A stretch of DNA of 64,000 nt from Stanieria sp964562685 (GTDB taxonomy: Bacteria; Cyanobacteriota; Cyanobacteriia; Cyanobacteriales; Xenococcaceae): the NCBI GenBank assembly GCA_964562685.1, contig CAZLUP010000012.1:15973-79972 (forward strand), read 5' to 3'. Shown here one piece after another: positions 44,280 through 53,076 of the stretch (positions are counted from its first letter, which is position 1; each line of letters begins with the position of its first letter). Made by a program: the position numbers and the translations under genes. Under the pieces are notes generated by a model. That model was not told the origin of the DNA, did not search any database, and saw nothing but the letters and a program-made list of their open reading frames with translations.

Positions 44280-44527
44280 TTCAATACCCTGCTTGATATT
44301 GAGCCAGTTTTTCCTAGATACTGGGTATTTTTATAACACCTTATTTAAAACAAATCCAAATTTGTAGACAAGTTTGAATTGTTAGAGTTTTAGCTTCGCT
44401 GAGATTACAGATGAAAAATTATTATAATCATCAAAAACGTAAGCTAGAAAACATTACTAATTCATTAATCTCCAGAAAATCAGCATTTAGCTTCAAAATC
44501 TTGAAATTTTCGCTACAGTCATAATAG

Positions 44528-45433
44528 GTGCAAGTTAAGAAACTCAGAAAATCTGTGAATACTTCCATAGTTGAACTAGTAGATAATCTACCCACTGATA
44601 ACCTGACTGTAAAAGTTCTCAATGCACTAGATTATATAGTGCCAGGCAAGTGGGAAAATTTAGTTGGTTTTGATAACACCATTAGTGCAATTACAGGAGA
44701 AACAAAAAATAAAAAAATCGCCAAAATACGCGATCGCGCTATTGATCTATATAATGATAAATAACAAGGATATCAAACTGCTATTTGGCTTTATCGAACT
44801 GTAGATGCTACAGACAAAGCTGTGGCAGTAGCAGCTTTAGCTGACAAACTAGGCGATACTTTTCGTTTTATTCCTTTTTTAGATAAACTGACTCCTAAAG
44901 CTGATTTAGTTCAAAGTGTCGATTTAAGAATCAAACTTGTAGCCGAATTAATTGCCTATAGTAAACTCAACGGCATTACCCTCAACCCAAGTAAGTTTGT
45001 GGCTTCTGTAAGAGAAAATTATCAAAAGGAAGCTTTAATGAGAATGGTAGCTTTAGTTTGTATCGATGGAGTACTGCCTCTTGGTACAAATTTCGTTCCT
45101 AAAGTCAAAAATGATTTAGAAAATAGAGATAATTTAGCTCAAGATCCCGCTTTTAATGCAGTGAGTCAGTTTATTCCTACTTCTGATAAACGAAGTTTTA
45201 TTAATGAAAGCTTTAATACTACAGGAGATTGGATGACTAACTTGATCTCTTCTGCTGGAATAACTCGCGAATCTCTTGCCAGCAGAATGAGGGGATTGGT
45301 TGACGTTGCTGACGATAAATTAGATTACTTAGCAGCGTTTTTAGACGGCACTACTAATTATTTTGAGCATACTGGCATTCAAACCGTTGCTCGTCTATTA
45401 ATTAATCGCGCTTATGCAGAAGGCACAAAGTAA
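44528..45433 (+). pseudogene. Conserved cyanobacterial gene interrupted by one in-frame TAA
   Basis: Two protein segments lie in one frame. Codons from 44528 encode 78 residues up to TAA at 44762-44764. The same frame continues uninterrupted with GYQTAIWLYRTVDATDKAV and runs to 45433. Removing that one stop restores a protein of about 301 residues, mostly helical, with no signal or membrane segment. I recognise it only as a conserved hypothetical cyanobacterial family. It begins at a GTG at 44528 (or 44554). Either this is a fresh nonsense mutation, an assembly error, or the stop is read through. It is divergent from the polyketide synthase. Confidence 0.7.
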
Positions 45434-45475
45434 CAAGTAACAAGCAGAAGACAGAAGGCAGGAGATTTAAAACCT

Positions 45476-45505
45476 ATTAGTAATTAGTAATTACTAATTA
45501 CTAAT
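45476..45505. repeat. 30-bp perfect AT-rich palindrome
   Basis: ATTAGTAATTAGTAA at 45476-45490 is followed immediately by its reverse complement at 45491-45505. It sits in a repeat-rich spacer (45436-45530) between the interrupted gene and the HMGL-like gene. No T run follows. Confidence 0.85.
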
Positions 45506-45577
45506 TACTTCCTGGTAACTGATAACTGATCTTCAAGTTCTGCTACTCTAGTAGTTTGATCACTCAACTCTTGATCT

Positions 45578-46756
45578 ATGGAGAGGATCGAACTAACTAT
45601 TTCTGATGAAACTTTACGAGATGGCGAACAGCAAGCAGGGGTTTTTTTTGACTTAGAAACAAAGGAAACTCTAGCTCATCTTATTGCTCAAACTGGAGTA
45701 GATCAAATTGCAATTATGCCAGCAATTCATCCCACCGAAGAGCAATTATTTACAAAATTAGTAGCTAAAAATAAAAGTAAGTACCTAATTGCTTCTACAA
45801 TGATGGATCGTTTTTATATCGATCAATCTCAAGCTTCTGGTGCTAAACAAATCATCTTATTTCATGCTGTCTCGGATCGGCTTCTATTTCTTAGAGATGC
45901 AGAAATTCGTAATGATCCTCAATATTACCAAAAAACCATTGACGATGATATCCCTGCGGTAGTAATTGCCAAAATTCGCCAAAATGCGATCGCAAAAATT
46001 TTGGCTCACTTACAATACGCTACGCAGTTAGGTTTAAAAATTTGTTTTGCTGCTGAAGATGCCAGTCGCGCCGATTTTGATTTTTTAGTCGAATGTATTA
46101 ATACTTTTGCTCCTTATATCGAACAGTTTTTACTCTGTGATACCGTTGGCATTCTTACACCTGAAAAAACCTATATTTGGCTAAGAGATTTATTAGAATA
46201 TACTAACAATGTGCCTTTAACTGTTCATTTCCACAACGATCTTGGTTTAGCTTTAGAAAATACCATTCAAGCAGTCATTGCAGGTGCTTCAGGTATTTCC
46301 GGCACTTTTGGCGGTATTGGTGAAAGAGCAGGAAATGTGGCTTTAGAACAAGTCTTAAATGCTTTAAAAATTCGGATGGGTTGGGAAGTAGCAGGAATCA
46401 ATTATGATGCTCTTAATTTAGTTACCGCTCATTTAGAAAAGTTAGGTGTTCGTGCTTATCCTCCCTATTCCAAAGGCGCACAACGCTACGAAACAGGAAT
46501 TCATATCCATTCAATCTTACGCGATCACGCTAGCTATTCGATCTTTCCCCAGATTGAACCCGAAATTTGGTTTGGTAAATGTAGCGGTGCTAGTAACTTT
46601 CAATATTTGTTTGAAAAATATTTAAATCAACCCTTGCCACCAGAAAAATATGAATTATTGCGATCGCAAATAAAAGCTCTTGCGATTCAATATAAACGTT
46701 CTTTTTCTACTGAAGAAGTTCTAAACTTACTTGAGCAGAGAATTATTCAAATTTAA
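45578..46756 (+). CDS. HMGL-like enzyme (homocitrate/isopropylmalate synthase family)
   Basis: A 392-residue DRE-TIM barrel enzyme. It has the DETLRDGEQ motif near residue 10 and the metal-binding HFHNDLGLALENT (HxHND) near residue 213, then GGIGERAGNVALEQV. These fit the condensing-enzyme family (NifV homocitrate synthase, LeuA, citramalate synthase), which joins acetyl-CoA to a 2-oxo acid. The C-terminal regulatory domain of LeuA is absent, so it is closer to NifV in size. There are no nif genes here, so a homocitrate role is uncertain. Confidence 0.8.
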   Translation: MERIELTISDETLRDGEQQAGVFFDLETKETLAHLIAQTGVDQIAIMPAIHPTEEQLFTKLVAKNKSKYLIASTMMDRFYIDQSQASGAKQIILFHAVSDRLLFLRDAEIRNDPQYYQKTIDDDIPAVVIAKIRQNAIAKILAHLQYATQLGLKICFAAEDASRADFDFLVECINTFAPYIEQFLLCDTVGILTPEKTYIWLRDLLEYTNNVPLTVHFHNDLGLALENTIQAVIAGASGISGTFGGIGERAGNVALEQVLNALKIRMGWEVAGINYDALNLVTAHLEKLGVRAYPPYSKGAQRYETGIHIHSILRDHASYSIFPQIEPEIWFGKCSGASNFQYLFEKYLNQPLPPEKYELLRSQIKALAIQYKRSFSTEEVLNLLEQRIIQI

Positions 46757-46836
46757 TTCCCCATAAAATTGCTTGTTTCAAACTAACTAGATTAATGAAG
46801 AATTATTGCTTTGCTAAAATCTATAGCTGATGAACT

Positions 46837-47292
46837 TTAGTTAGTTTCTGTAGCAGGAACAATATCAACATTTACCTCAACTGCTTTAACACCTTGAATT
46901 TCGTTAGCTAAAGGTTCAATTTTGTTATATTCATCCTGACTAGGAACTGTACCAGCAACTATAACCGTACCTTCTTCTGCCTCAACCCTGAGTTGAGAAC
47001 GAGGAATATTTGCCTCTAATTTAGATCGAACTTCACTTTCAAGATCGGAATCATCTCTAACATTTTGATTGCCTGCTATATCATTACGTTGTTCACGCGC
47101 CCGAATATCTGAGTTTAGTTGATCTCGACGAACTTCGCTGACACCATCTTCTTTAGTTTCTGCTACTCTTTGAGGATTTTCGACATTGTCATTGACACTA
47201 TCAGGAGCATCGCCACTGGTTCTTGCGCCGTCACAAGCAGCAGCACCAAACATTAAAACACTACCTAATAATAAAGCACTAAGTTTTTTCAT
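46837..47292 (-). CDS. BON-domain lipoprotein
   Basis: A 151-residue exported lipoprotein. Its signal peptide ends in the lipobox GAAAC (Cys20). A charged disordered region follows, then a BON domain (about 80-147, with LESEVRSKLEANIPRSQLRV and GVKAVEVNVDIVPA). BON domains bind membranes or link envelope components, as in E. coli OsmY. It lies downstream of a DUF2382 gene on the same strand, suggesting an envelope-stress pair. Function is inferred only from the domain. Confidence 0.85.
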   Translation of the reverse strand: MKKLSALLLGSVLMFGAAACDGARTSGDAPDSVNDNVENPQRVAETKEDGVSEVRRDQLNSDIRAREQRNDIAGNQNVRDDSDLESEVRSKLEANIPRSQLRVEAEEGTVIVAGTVPSQDEYNKIEPLANEIQGVKAVEVNVDIVPATETN

Positions 47293-47483
47293 TTTTCTTC
47301 TCCGAAAGCTTTTTTAATAAATTAAGTGTGTGAGGATAAGAGCTTGGCAATACCAAGATATTTTTGTTGAGTTCTAAATCGATTGACTGATGCTCAAACC
47401 TTCATTGTTTAGCTTCATTCTTTCAGCTTTAACTGGGCTAGCAATGCTAACCCAATCTCAAGAAAGGTTGTGTTTGGTCGTTT

Positions 47484-48761
47484 TTACAGGTCTTTATTGA
47501 TAAAGGGTTGTCCATTAACATCAACTTCGAGTTCTTCACGACGAATAGTTTCTGTAGTATTGACAGTATCCTGTTCAACTTCTTTACGAATACTTACTTC
47601 TTCACGAACAAAGGCTTGTTTTTGAATGTCTGCTGTTTCTTCGTAAACGTCTACCCGTGCTACTTCTCCTTCAGAAAAATCAACTTGACCGGGAGCAACT
47701 TGTTGAGCATTAGGATCACTATGGCGTTCGATGATTACTTTTTCTTTTTCAACTGGGATAGCAACATTGGCTACTTCTGTTTCAACTGTTTTGCCAATCG
47801 CAATTTCACCAGCTTTCTCACGCTCTTTATTAACTATTAAACGTTCTTCATACAATTTAACGTTTTCTAGATTTTCTGGTCTTGTTACTCCAGAAGTATT
47901 CGTTAAAGGAGGTTCGCTTACTCTAGGTTCGATTCCACTCACAGGATGAGGTGTATTAGTGACTACAGACTCCCCTACTCTGGGTTCAATCCCACTGACA
48001 GGATGAGGTTGATTAGCTACGACAGATTCACCTACTCTAGGTTCAATTCCACTCACAGGATGAGGTGTGCTGAAAATTACAGACTCGCCTACTCCAGGTT
48101 CAATCTCACTTACAGGATAAGGTGTATTAGTAGCTACAGATTCATTGACTCTCGGTTCAACACCACTAACAGGATGAGCAACTGAAGTAGCAGTTGTTCT
48201 TGGTGTAGGTGCTACTGAATTATAAATTTCTAATTCTTCAACTCCGTGACGACGCATAATTGCTTCAGCGTGTCCGATTTCTGTTTCTGGGGCATTCACC
48301 ATTACTAAAAAGCTACCACCAGCAACGCGATCGCTATACATCTTGGCTTTTTCTTCAGGAATACCTAAGCCAATTAAAGCTCCTACTAATCCACCCGCAG
48401 CAGCACCAATACCTGCACCTGCTAGGGTAGTCGCGATCGCTGTAGCTTCTGCACCTGCTAATAGAATTGGCCCGATTCCAGGAATTGCTAACAACCCTAA
48501 ACCTACTAATAAACCAGTTATTCCACCTAAAGCACCACCAGTTAATGCACCCGCAGCAGCACCTTCATCAGCCTTATTACCTACATCTCTAGTTGTTTCT
48601 GTTCCTGCGATCGGATTAGTATCTTTAGCGATGACAGAAACTCTATCCATGTTAAAACCGCTATCTCTCAAATCGCGAACTGCTGCTTCGGCTTCATCTC
48701 GACTGTAAAACAAACCCACAATACGTTTGTATATACCAGTATTTGTGTCGCTAGTTCTCAT
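47484..48761 (-). CDS. DUF2382 stress protein with a glycine-zipper N-terminus
   Basis: A 425-residue protein. It starts with a general-stress-protein 17M-like segment (RIVGLFYSRDEAEAAVRDLR), then a Gly/Ala-rich hydrophobic region (about 65-135, with GGALGGITGLLVGLGLL) that could insert in a membrane. Next are five 19-residue repeats (about 195-290; HPVSGIEPRVGES) and a C-terminal DUF2382 domain (about 305-415). The DUF2382 domain is paralogous to that at 28633-29460. It is probably stress-related; the repeat block seems a flexible linker. Confidence 0.85.
   Translation of the reverse strand: MRTSDTNTGIYKRIVGLFYSRDEAEAAVRDLRDSGFNMDRVSVIAKDTNPIAGTETTRDVGNKADEGAAAGALTGGALGGITGLLVGLGLLAIPGIGPILLAGAEATAIATTLAGAGIGAAAGGLVGALIGLGIPEEKAKMYSDRVAGGSFLVMVNAPETEIGHAEAIMRRHGVEELEIYNSVAPTPRTTATSVAHPVSGVEPRVNESVATNTPYPVSEIEPGVGESVIFSTPHPVSGIEPRVGESVVANQPHPVSGIEPRVGESVVTNTPHPVSGIEPRVSEPPLTNTSGVTRPENLENVKLYEERLIVNKEREKAGEIAIGKTVETEVANVAIPVEKEKVIIERHSDPNAQQVAPGQVDFSEGEVARVDVYEETADIQKQAFVREEVSIRKEVEQDTVNTTETIRREELEVDVNGQPFINKDL
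47892..48176 (-). repeat. Five 57-bp tandem repeats coding HPVSGIEPRV units
   Basis: The His codons of successive HPVSG units fall at exact 57-bp intervals (48176, 48119, 48062, 48005, 47948). Each 19-residue unit reads approximately HPVSGIEPRVGESVVTNTP. The central copies are nearly identical, implying recent expansion. Confidence 0.9.
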
Positions 48762-49172
48762 TAATACTCTCCTAGAATAAAAAAAAATATAAGTATCAGG
48801 CTTTGATTTAATGCTGACGGTGAAGTGATTCCACTTACTTTAGCAATAAGCCTTCAATTTCTTCTTTTATTCTGATCAATTTGGTCAAAAAGATTATCTG
48901 TCTTTGGAAGTATTAATTAAAAATTCAAATGAGTTGTTTTTTGTCAATTTTAAAGCAGTTTTTAATTGAAGGTACTAATTAAGTTTAAATAAATCATCTG
49001 AAGGATAGATGCTAGAAGATTTTAGGTTTTATATATTTTTATTAGTATAAGTAAGAAAAGCAAAAATCGAAATGTTAAACGATTAATGCTTCTATTAATA
49101 ACTAACTATATCTTAAACACTACCAAGAAGGAATTAACATTGTTTGTTTAATTCCTTCTATCTATTTTTAAA
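48762..49172. other. Intergenic region with a 12-bp-stem hairpin
   Basis: A gene-free 411 bp between the DUF2382 protein and the CBS gene, both on the minus strand. It should hold the promoter and leader of the DUF2382 gene and the end of the CBS transcript. The only clear structure is the hairpin at 49126-49159. Confidence 0.4.
49126..49159 (-). terminator. Hairpin terminator after the CBS genes
   Basis: Perfect 12-bp stem (AGAAGGAATTAA at 49126-49137, TTAATTCCTTCT at 49148-49159) with a 10-nt loop, 14 bp after the stop of the second CBS gene. No T run follows on the minus strand, so it may act as a processing or weak termination site. Confidence 0.55.
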
Positions 49173-49628
49173 CTAGTTATCGTAAATTCTTGCTTCTAAA
49201 GCATCAGGGTTTTCTTCGCAATAAAGCTCAAAATAACTTTTAGGATTTTCGACAAAATCACTTTTGTGCATAATATCGCTGACGGAAATAATTCCTTGCA
49301 AACCATCTTTAACTACAGGAGCGCGACGAGTCCCAGTATTGGCAAATAAACGGGCGACGTATTCTACCCCAAGCTCAGGATCGACGGTAATACAAGGTTT
49401 AGTCATAATTTCGTAAACCCGCATTTTGTTTGGTTCGTGTCCATAAGCAGCCACCTTGTAAACAATATCAGTTTCGGTAACAATACCATAAGGATCGCGA
49501 GAGGTTCTTGGTTCAACAATTAAAGCGCGAAGTTTTTTTTCTTTCATCAGTTTGACTGCTTCGGCTACTGTAGCTGAACCACTAATAGTTGCTACATCCT
49601 TAGTCATAATATCTGTAGCTCGCATCAT
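49173..49628 (-). CDS. CBS-domain protein with residual CP12 tail
   Basis: A 151-residue protein with two CBS domains (about 1-125, with ATDIMTKDVATISGSATVAE and MTKPCITVDPELGV). Its last 25 residues (FELYCEENPDALEARIYDN) match the C-terminal end of CP12, but the central Cys-pair helices of CP12 are absent. It is therefore a shortened paralogue of the protein at 49650-50264, 21 bp upstream, and nearly identical to it over the CBS part. CBS pairs bind adenine nucleotides. GAGGAG before its ATG is a good ribosome site. Probably co-transcribed with its neighbour. Confidence 0.85.
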   Translation of the reverse strand: MMRATDIMTKDVATISGSATVAEAVKLMKEKKLRALIVEPRTSRDPYGIVTETDIVYKVAAYGHEPNKMRVYEIMTKPCITVDPELGVEYVARLFANTGTRRAPVVKDGLQGIISVSDIMHKSDFVENPKSYFELYCEENPDALEARIYDN

Positions 49629-49649
49629 GGCAATTCACTCCTCAATAAC

Positions 49650-50264
49650 CTAATCTTCGTAAATTCTGGCTTCTAAAGCGTCAGGATTTTCTTGACAATA
49701 CTCTTGAAAAGAATTTGTATCTTGTTTGGCTAGACGGAGATCTGCTGCTGCTGCTTGAATCTCCTCAACCACATCCCAAGCTGCTGCACATTCTGGAGAG
49801 GTAGCTCCTTTTTCGGCGCAGATAGCGCGAGCTTCTTCACGAGCAGCTTCGATGCGGTCTTCAATGTATAATGGTCTGGGCTTTTCGACAAAATCGCCTT
49901 TTTTGAGAATATCGCTGACAGAAATAATTCCTAATAATTTGCCTTCAATTACAGGTGCGCGACGAGTGCGAGTATTGGCAAATAACCGAGCCACATATTC
50001 AACCCCAAGCTCAGGAGCAACAGTAATACAAGGTTTGGTCATTATCTCATAAACCCGCATTTTTTTTGGTTCATGTCCATAAGCAGCGACCTTGTAGACA
50101 ATATCAGTTTCGGTAACAATACCATAAGGATCGCGAGAGGTTCTGGGTTCAACGATTAAAGCTCGCAGTTCTTTTTCTTTCATCAGTTTGACTGCTTCGG
50201 CTACTGTAGCTGAACCACTAATGGTCACTACATCTTTAGTCATGATGTCTTTTGCTCTGAGCAT
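49650..50264 (-). CDS. CBS-CP12 fusion protein
   Basis: A 204-residue protein. Two N-terminal CBS domains are followed by a CP12 domain (about 133-204): ARAICAEKGATSPECAAAWD with the N-terminal Cys pair, then YCQENPDALEARIYED. The last Cys of canonical CP12 is Ala here. CP12 regulates the Calvin cycle by binding GAPDH and phosphoribulokinase when oxidised. CBS-CP12 fusions are known in cyanobacteria and are thought to sense adenylates. A strong AAGGAGG lies before the ATG. It leads the pair of CBS genes and is close to the phycocyanin operon. Confidence 0.9.
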   Translation of the reverse strand: MLRAKDIMTKDVVTISGSATVAEAVKLMKEKELRALIVEPRTSRDPYGIVTETDIVYKVAAYGHEPKKMRVYEIMTKPCITVAPELGVEYVARLFANTRTRRAPVIEGKLLGIISVSDILKKGDFVEKPRPLYIEDRIEAAREEARAICAEKGATSPECAAAWDVVEEIQAAAADLRLAKQDTNSFQEYCQENPDALEARIYED

Positions 50265-50471
50265 TAGTTATTTACCTCCTTAAAGATTAAGCAATTTAGG
50301 CTGCGACTCTATTCGTTTACGATCAGCTATTCGATTCTTAATAATAGTAACTTGATTAATCTCTTCAGAAGTCAGTACAAATGTAATATATTAACTTTGT
50401 ACTGGGGTCAGTAGTCAGTAAAAAGACGCGCACACATCATTTTTAGAGGCAATTTTTAAACAATCAAAATT

Positions 50472-51128
50472 TCATGAAGATTGAATTGTTTGCCAAGCTA
50501 ATTGAGCGCGAGCGCGAATTACTGGTTCTGGTTCAGTTGTGATTAATTCTTGAAATTTAGCCGTAATCTTTTCGATCAATTGGGGTTGAGTTTCCCTTAC
50601 TGCTTGAGCCAAAGCTTGTAACCCAACTACCGCAGCATAACGGACTACCCATTCTCCATCTTGACTAACTAACAGCAAAGTTGACAAAACTTCTTGTTGC
50701 ACAGGTAATCTTTGCTCTGGAGCTAATTTTGACCAGCGAATGATGCCTAAACCTCTGGCAGCAGCCCTACGAACACTTTGAGAAAAATCCCCAACTGCTG
50801 CTTTTAACAAGATATCTAGAGTTGAAGGATCGCCAATCCCAGCAAAAACTCTTGTCGCCCAAGCTCTTGCTCCATAATTATAATCATCGAGATTGTTAAT
50901 GAGGTAAGGTACTACAGGTTCCCCTAGGGCAATTAAACCTTCAACCGCAGCTACGGCTGCCCCTGGGTTGTTATAGCCCAAGACTTCAACTAAAGTAGGG
51001 ATAGCTTCTGGCGATCGCACTTCCGTAAGATTTTCTACTGCGGTCAACAAACTATCTGCTGAGTCAGCTTGATTAACGGCTGCAATTAGTTGTTGAACTT
51101 GGTTAATGGTTGATGGTTGATGGTTCAT
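50472..51128 (-). CDS. cpcF: Phycocyanobilin lyase subunit CpcF
   Basis: Part of the CpcE/CpcF heterodimer that attaches phycocyanobilin to Cys84 of CpcA. The 218 residues are made of HEAT-like repeats (EAIPTLVEVLGYNNPGAAVA, SVRRAAARGLGII). It is the last gene of the cpc operon, 24 bp after cpcE. The N-terminus begins MNHQPSTINQ from a repeat-like ATGGTTGATGGTTGATGG stretch. After it lie 207 bp with no gene, then the CBS genes. Confidence 0.92.
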   Translation of the reverse strand: MNHQPSTINQVQQLIAAVNQADSADSLLTAVENLTEVRSPEAIPTLVEVLGYNNPGAAVAAVEGLIALGEPVVPYLINNLDDYNYGARAWATRVFAGIGDPSTLDILLKAAVGDFSQSVRRAAARGLGIIRWSKLAPEQRLPVQQEVLSTLLLVSQDGEWVVRYAAVVGLQALAQAVRETQPQLIEKITAKFQELITTEPEPVIRARAQLAWQTIQSS

Positions 51129-51152
51129 TAACTGTATTTGATTAAAGTCAAA

Positions 51153-51989
51153 TTATAAAAGGGAGTCCATGAGTTTCATTATTTTGATACTGTCTGGAGA
51201 TAAATCAGCGCAATTGCTTTGTAAATCAGTTTCTAATAAACCTTTCAAAGAGATCAATTTCATGCTGTTTTCTGCCAAAGTTTCTGCGATCGCTTTGGCT
51301 GCAGGTAAGTAACCAATTGCACCCAAATCCATCAAAGCGGAACGCCGTAGCTGTAGATCGTCTCCCGTTAAAGCTTGGATTAATCTTTCGCCATAAACCG
51401 ATTTACCAGTCAACTGATACATTGCTCTAGCTGCTGCATATTGCACTTTAGCAACAGGGTGTTGAGTAAATGGCTCAATTAAATCAATTGCTTCGGTTGC
51501 ACCTAAACTTCCTAAAGCTTCGATGATTGCTTCATAGGGTTGAACTAAGTGCGGTTTCCCTGGCACTAACTGGGCTGCTGCTACCCCACCATCTAATAAT
51601 TTCATTAAAGCAGGAATACAACTTTTATCTGCTAGTTTTTCTAAAGCTTGGGCAGCAGCTTCTCGGACATAAAAATCTGGAAATTCTAAACAACGAATCA
51701 AAGGAGGTACTGCTCGTTTGTCTCCTAATTTTCCTAATGCTCTAGCTGCATTACGTCGCAAAGGATAACCACCATCAGGAGCGCGATCGCTCTCGTCTTC
51801 TAAAGCGATTAAGAGTGCGTCAATTGCTTCTGGCTTTCTAACTCGAAATCTTCCTAACCACCAAGCAGCATAATAACGTAAACCTAAATCTTGTTTTTGG
51901 AGCAGATTAGCGATCGCCTGAGCAACAGTTAAAGCAGCATCGGGGTTGGTAGAATTATCAGTAACTAATTCAGGATTTAAATTGGACAT
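51153..51989 (-). CDS. cpcE: Phycocyanobilin lyase subunit CpcE
   Basis: Large subunit of the CpcE/CpcF lyase for CpcA Cys84. The 278 residues form HEAT/PBS-lyase repeats (YYAAWWLGRFRV, RRNAARALGKLGDKRAVPPL, VREAAAQALEKLADKSCIPA). The start is the ATG at 51989, two codons inside a TTG-initiated frame. It follows cpcC1 by 135 bp with a hairpin (52069-52099) between, which probably lowers lyase expression relative to the abundant phycocyanin and linkers. Confidence 0.93.
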   Translation of the reverse strand: MSNLNPELVTDNSTNPDAALTVAQAIANLLQKQDLGLRYYAAWWLGRFRVRKPEAIDALLIALEDESDRAPDGGYPLRRNAARALGKLGDKRAVPPLIRCLEFPDFYVREAAAQALEKLADKSCIPALMKLLDGGVAAAQLVPGKPHLVQPYEAIIEALGSLGATEAIDLIEPFTQHPVAKVQYAAARAMYQLTGKSVYGERLIQALTGDDLQLRRSALMDLGAIGYLPAAKAIAETLAENSMKLISLKGLLETDLQSNCADLSPDSIKIMKLMDSLL

Positions 51990-52068
51990 ATACAATCAAA
52001 GGCTTGACAAAGTCATTGGTTTTTGTAATCATCACTAGCACTCAACACCAATAACTACTCAAGATAAT

Positions 52069-52099
52069 GAGGCTGAAGTCATCATCATCCTTCAACCTC
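52069..52099 (-). terminator. Attenuating hairpin between cpcC1 and cpcE
   Basis: GAGGCTGAAG (52069-52078) and CTTCAACCTC (52090-52099) form a 10-bp stem with one mismatch and an 11-nt loop. It lies 26 bp after the cpcC1 stop on the minus strand and has no T run. It may be a partial terminator or an mRNA stability element separating rod genes from the lyase genes. Confidence 0.45.
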
Positions 52100-52124
52100 T
52101 AATTTTATCCAGCAATCTTTGGTA

Positions 52125-53018
52125 TTAGTCTAGACTAGCAGGAGTAACACTTGCTATTTTGCCACCTTGACGATTGATTCGTTGGAGTGTTTCGTTAAGC
52201 TGTTCATAAGGTACAAAGAAAGCTTTACTAGCACGACGCACTTTAGGATAGCCAGCTTGAGCCATTCCTGCTACTTCAATGCGATAGATGCGACTAGCTG
52301 TGCCAAAAGGTACAGTACCGCCCAAAGCCCTAGTTGGAGTTAAACCTGTTCCTAAAGCACGAGATTTAGAAGGAATATAAGCCCATCCACCACTACCATT
52401 AGAAGGAGCAATTACAGTAGAAGCAGTATTTTGTCCTAGTTCATTAGCTAGGCGAGGAGTTCCAGTTTTGTTTTGAGCGCGATCGCTATTGGCATATCCG
52501 CGGTAAAGTTGAAACATTCTGGTAAAACCGACAGTTTTTTGCCCTAATTGAGTTTCAAAACCGCGATAGTAGGGAACAATGTTTTCACCAAAGTTTTCTT
52601 GATATTCATCAGAATTGAGATAGGAATCAATATCTGCCTCGTAACCTTCATTTTCATAGAGGTCAAGATGGTAGATTATTTCTGATTCATCATAAGGAGC
52701 GCGTCCCAACAGATGTTTAAAGTTTAGTTCAATTGTTCGAGTTTGAAAATTGTTATAAAAAAACTTAGACTTATATAGTTCTGATTTGGCAACGCTCCGC
52801 ACAAATTCTCTAACACTGATCTGACCATTGGTTAAAAGCGATTCAGCACTGCTCAAACGCTCACTAGCCATGATATAATCATTGCCCAGAACTTGACGGT
52901 AGACTGCACGAATCACAAGTTGTGCTTCTTCTGTCCTAAAATTGGGACGCAACTCTATCTTATTATTGTCACTAAAACCTGATACACCGAGACGAGAAGC
53001 TGCTGTAGTAATAGCCAT
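52125..53018 (-). CDS. cpcC1: Phycobilisome rod linker CpcC1
   Basis: Links phycocyanin hexamers in the rod. The 297 residues contain the PBS-linker domain (about 15-190, with VIRAVYRQVLGNDYIMASERL, TIELNFKHLLGRAPYDESEI and FTRMFQLYRGYANSD) and a C-terminal CpcD-like domain (about 238-290, YRIEVAGMAQAGYPKVRR). The N-terminus MAITTAASRLGV matches the core-proximal CpcC1 linker of Synechocystis closely. The gene follows cpcC2 by 58 bp. No separate cpcD follows it. Confidence 0.93.
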   Translation of the reverse strand: MAITTAASRLGVSGFSDNNKIELRPNFRTEEAQLVIRAVYRQVLGNDYIMASERLSSAESLLTNGQISVREFVRSVAKSELYKSKFFYNNFQTRTIELNFKHLLGRAPYDESEIIYHLDLYENEGYEADIDSYLNSDEYQENFGENIVPYYRGFETQLGQKTVGFTRMFQLYRGYANSDRAQNKTGTPRLANELGQNTASTVIAPSNGSGGWAYIPSKSRALGTGLTPTRALGGTVPFGTASRIYRIEVAGMAQAGYPKVRRASKAFFVPYEQLNETLQRINRQGGKIASVTPASLD

Positions 53019-53076
53019 CCGATCTTCTCCTTGAAAAAGAATTAATTAAAATTATCTAAATTACCAGTTAGTTCCT

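Noticed and set aside
47892..48176. CRISPR-like 57-bp periodicity
   Set aside because: The repeat is coding, in frame and continuous with the protein on both sides.
48343..48708. 121-codon + strand open frame opposite the DUF2382 gene
   Set aside because: It is Ala/Pro-rich because it mirrors the Gly/Ala-rich region of the real gene; it has no ribosome site or family resemblance.
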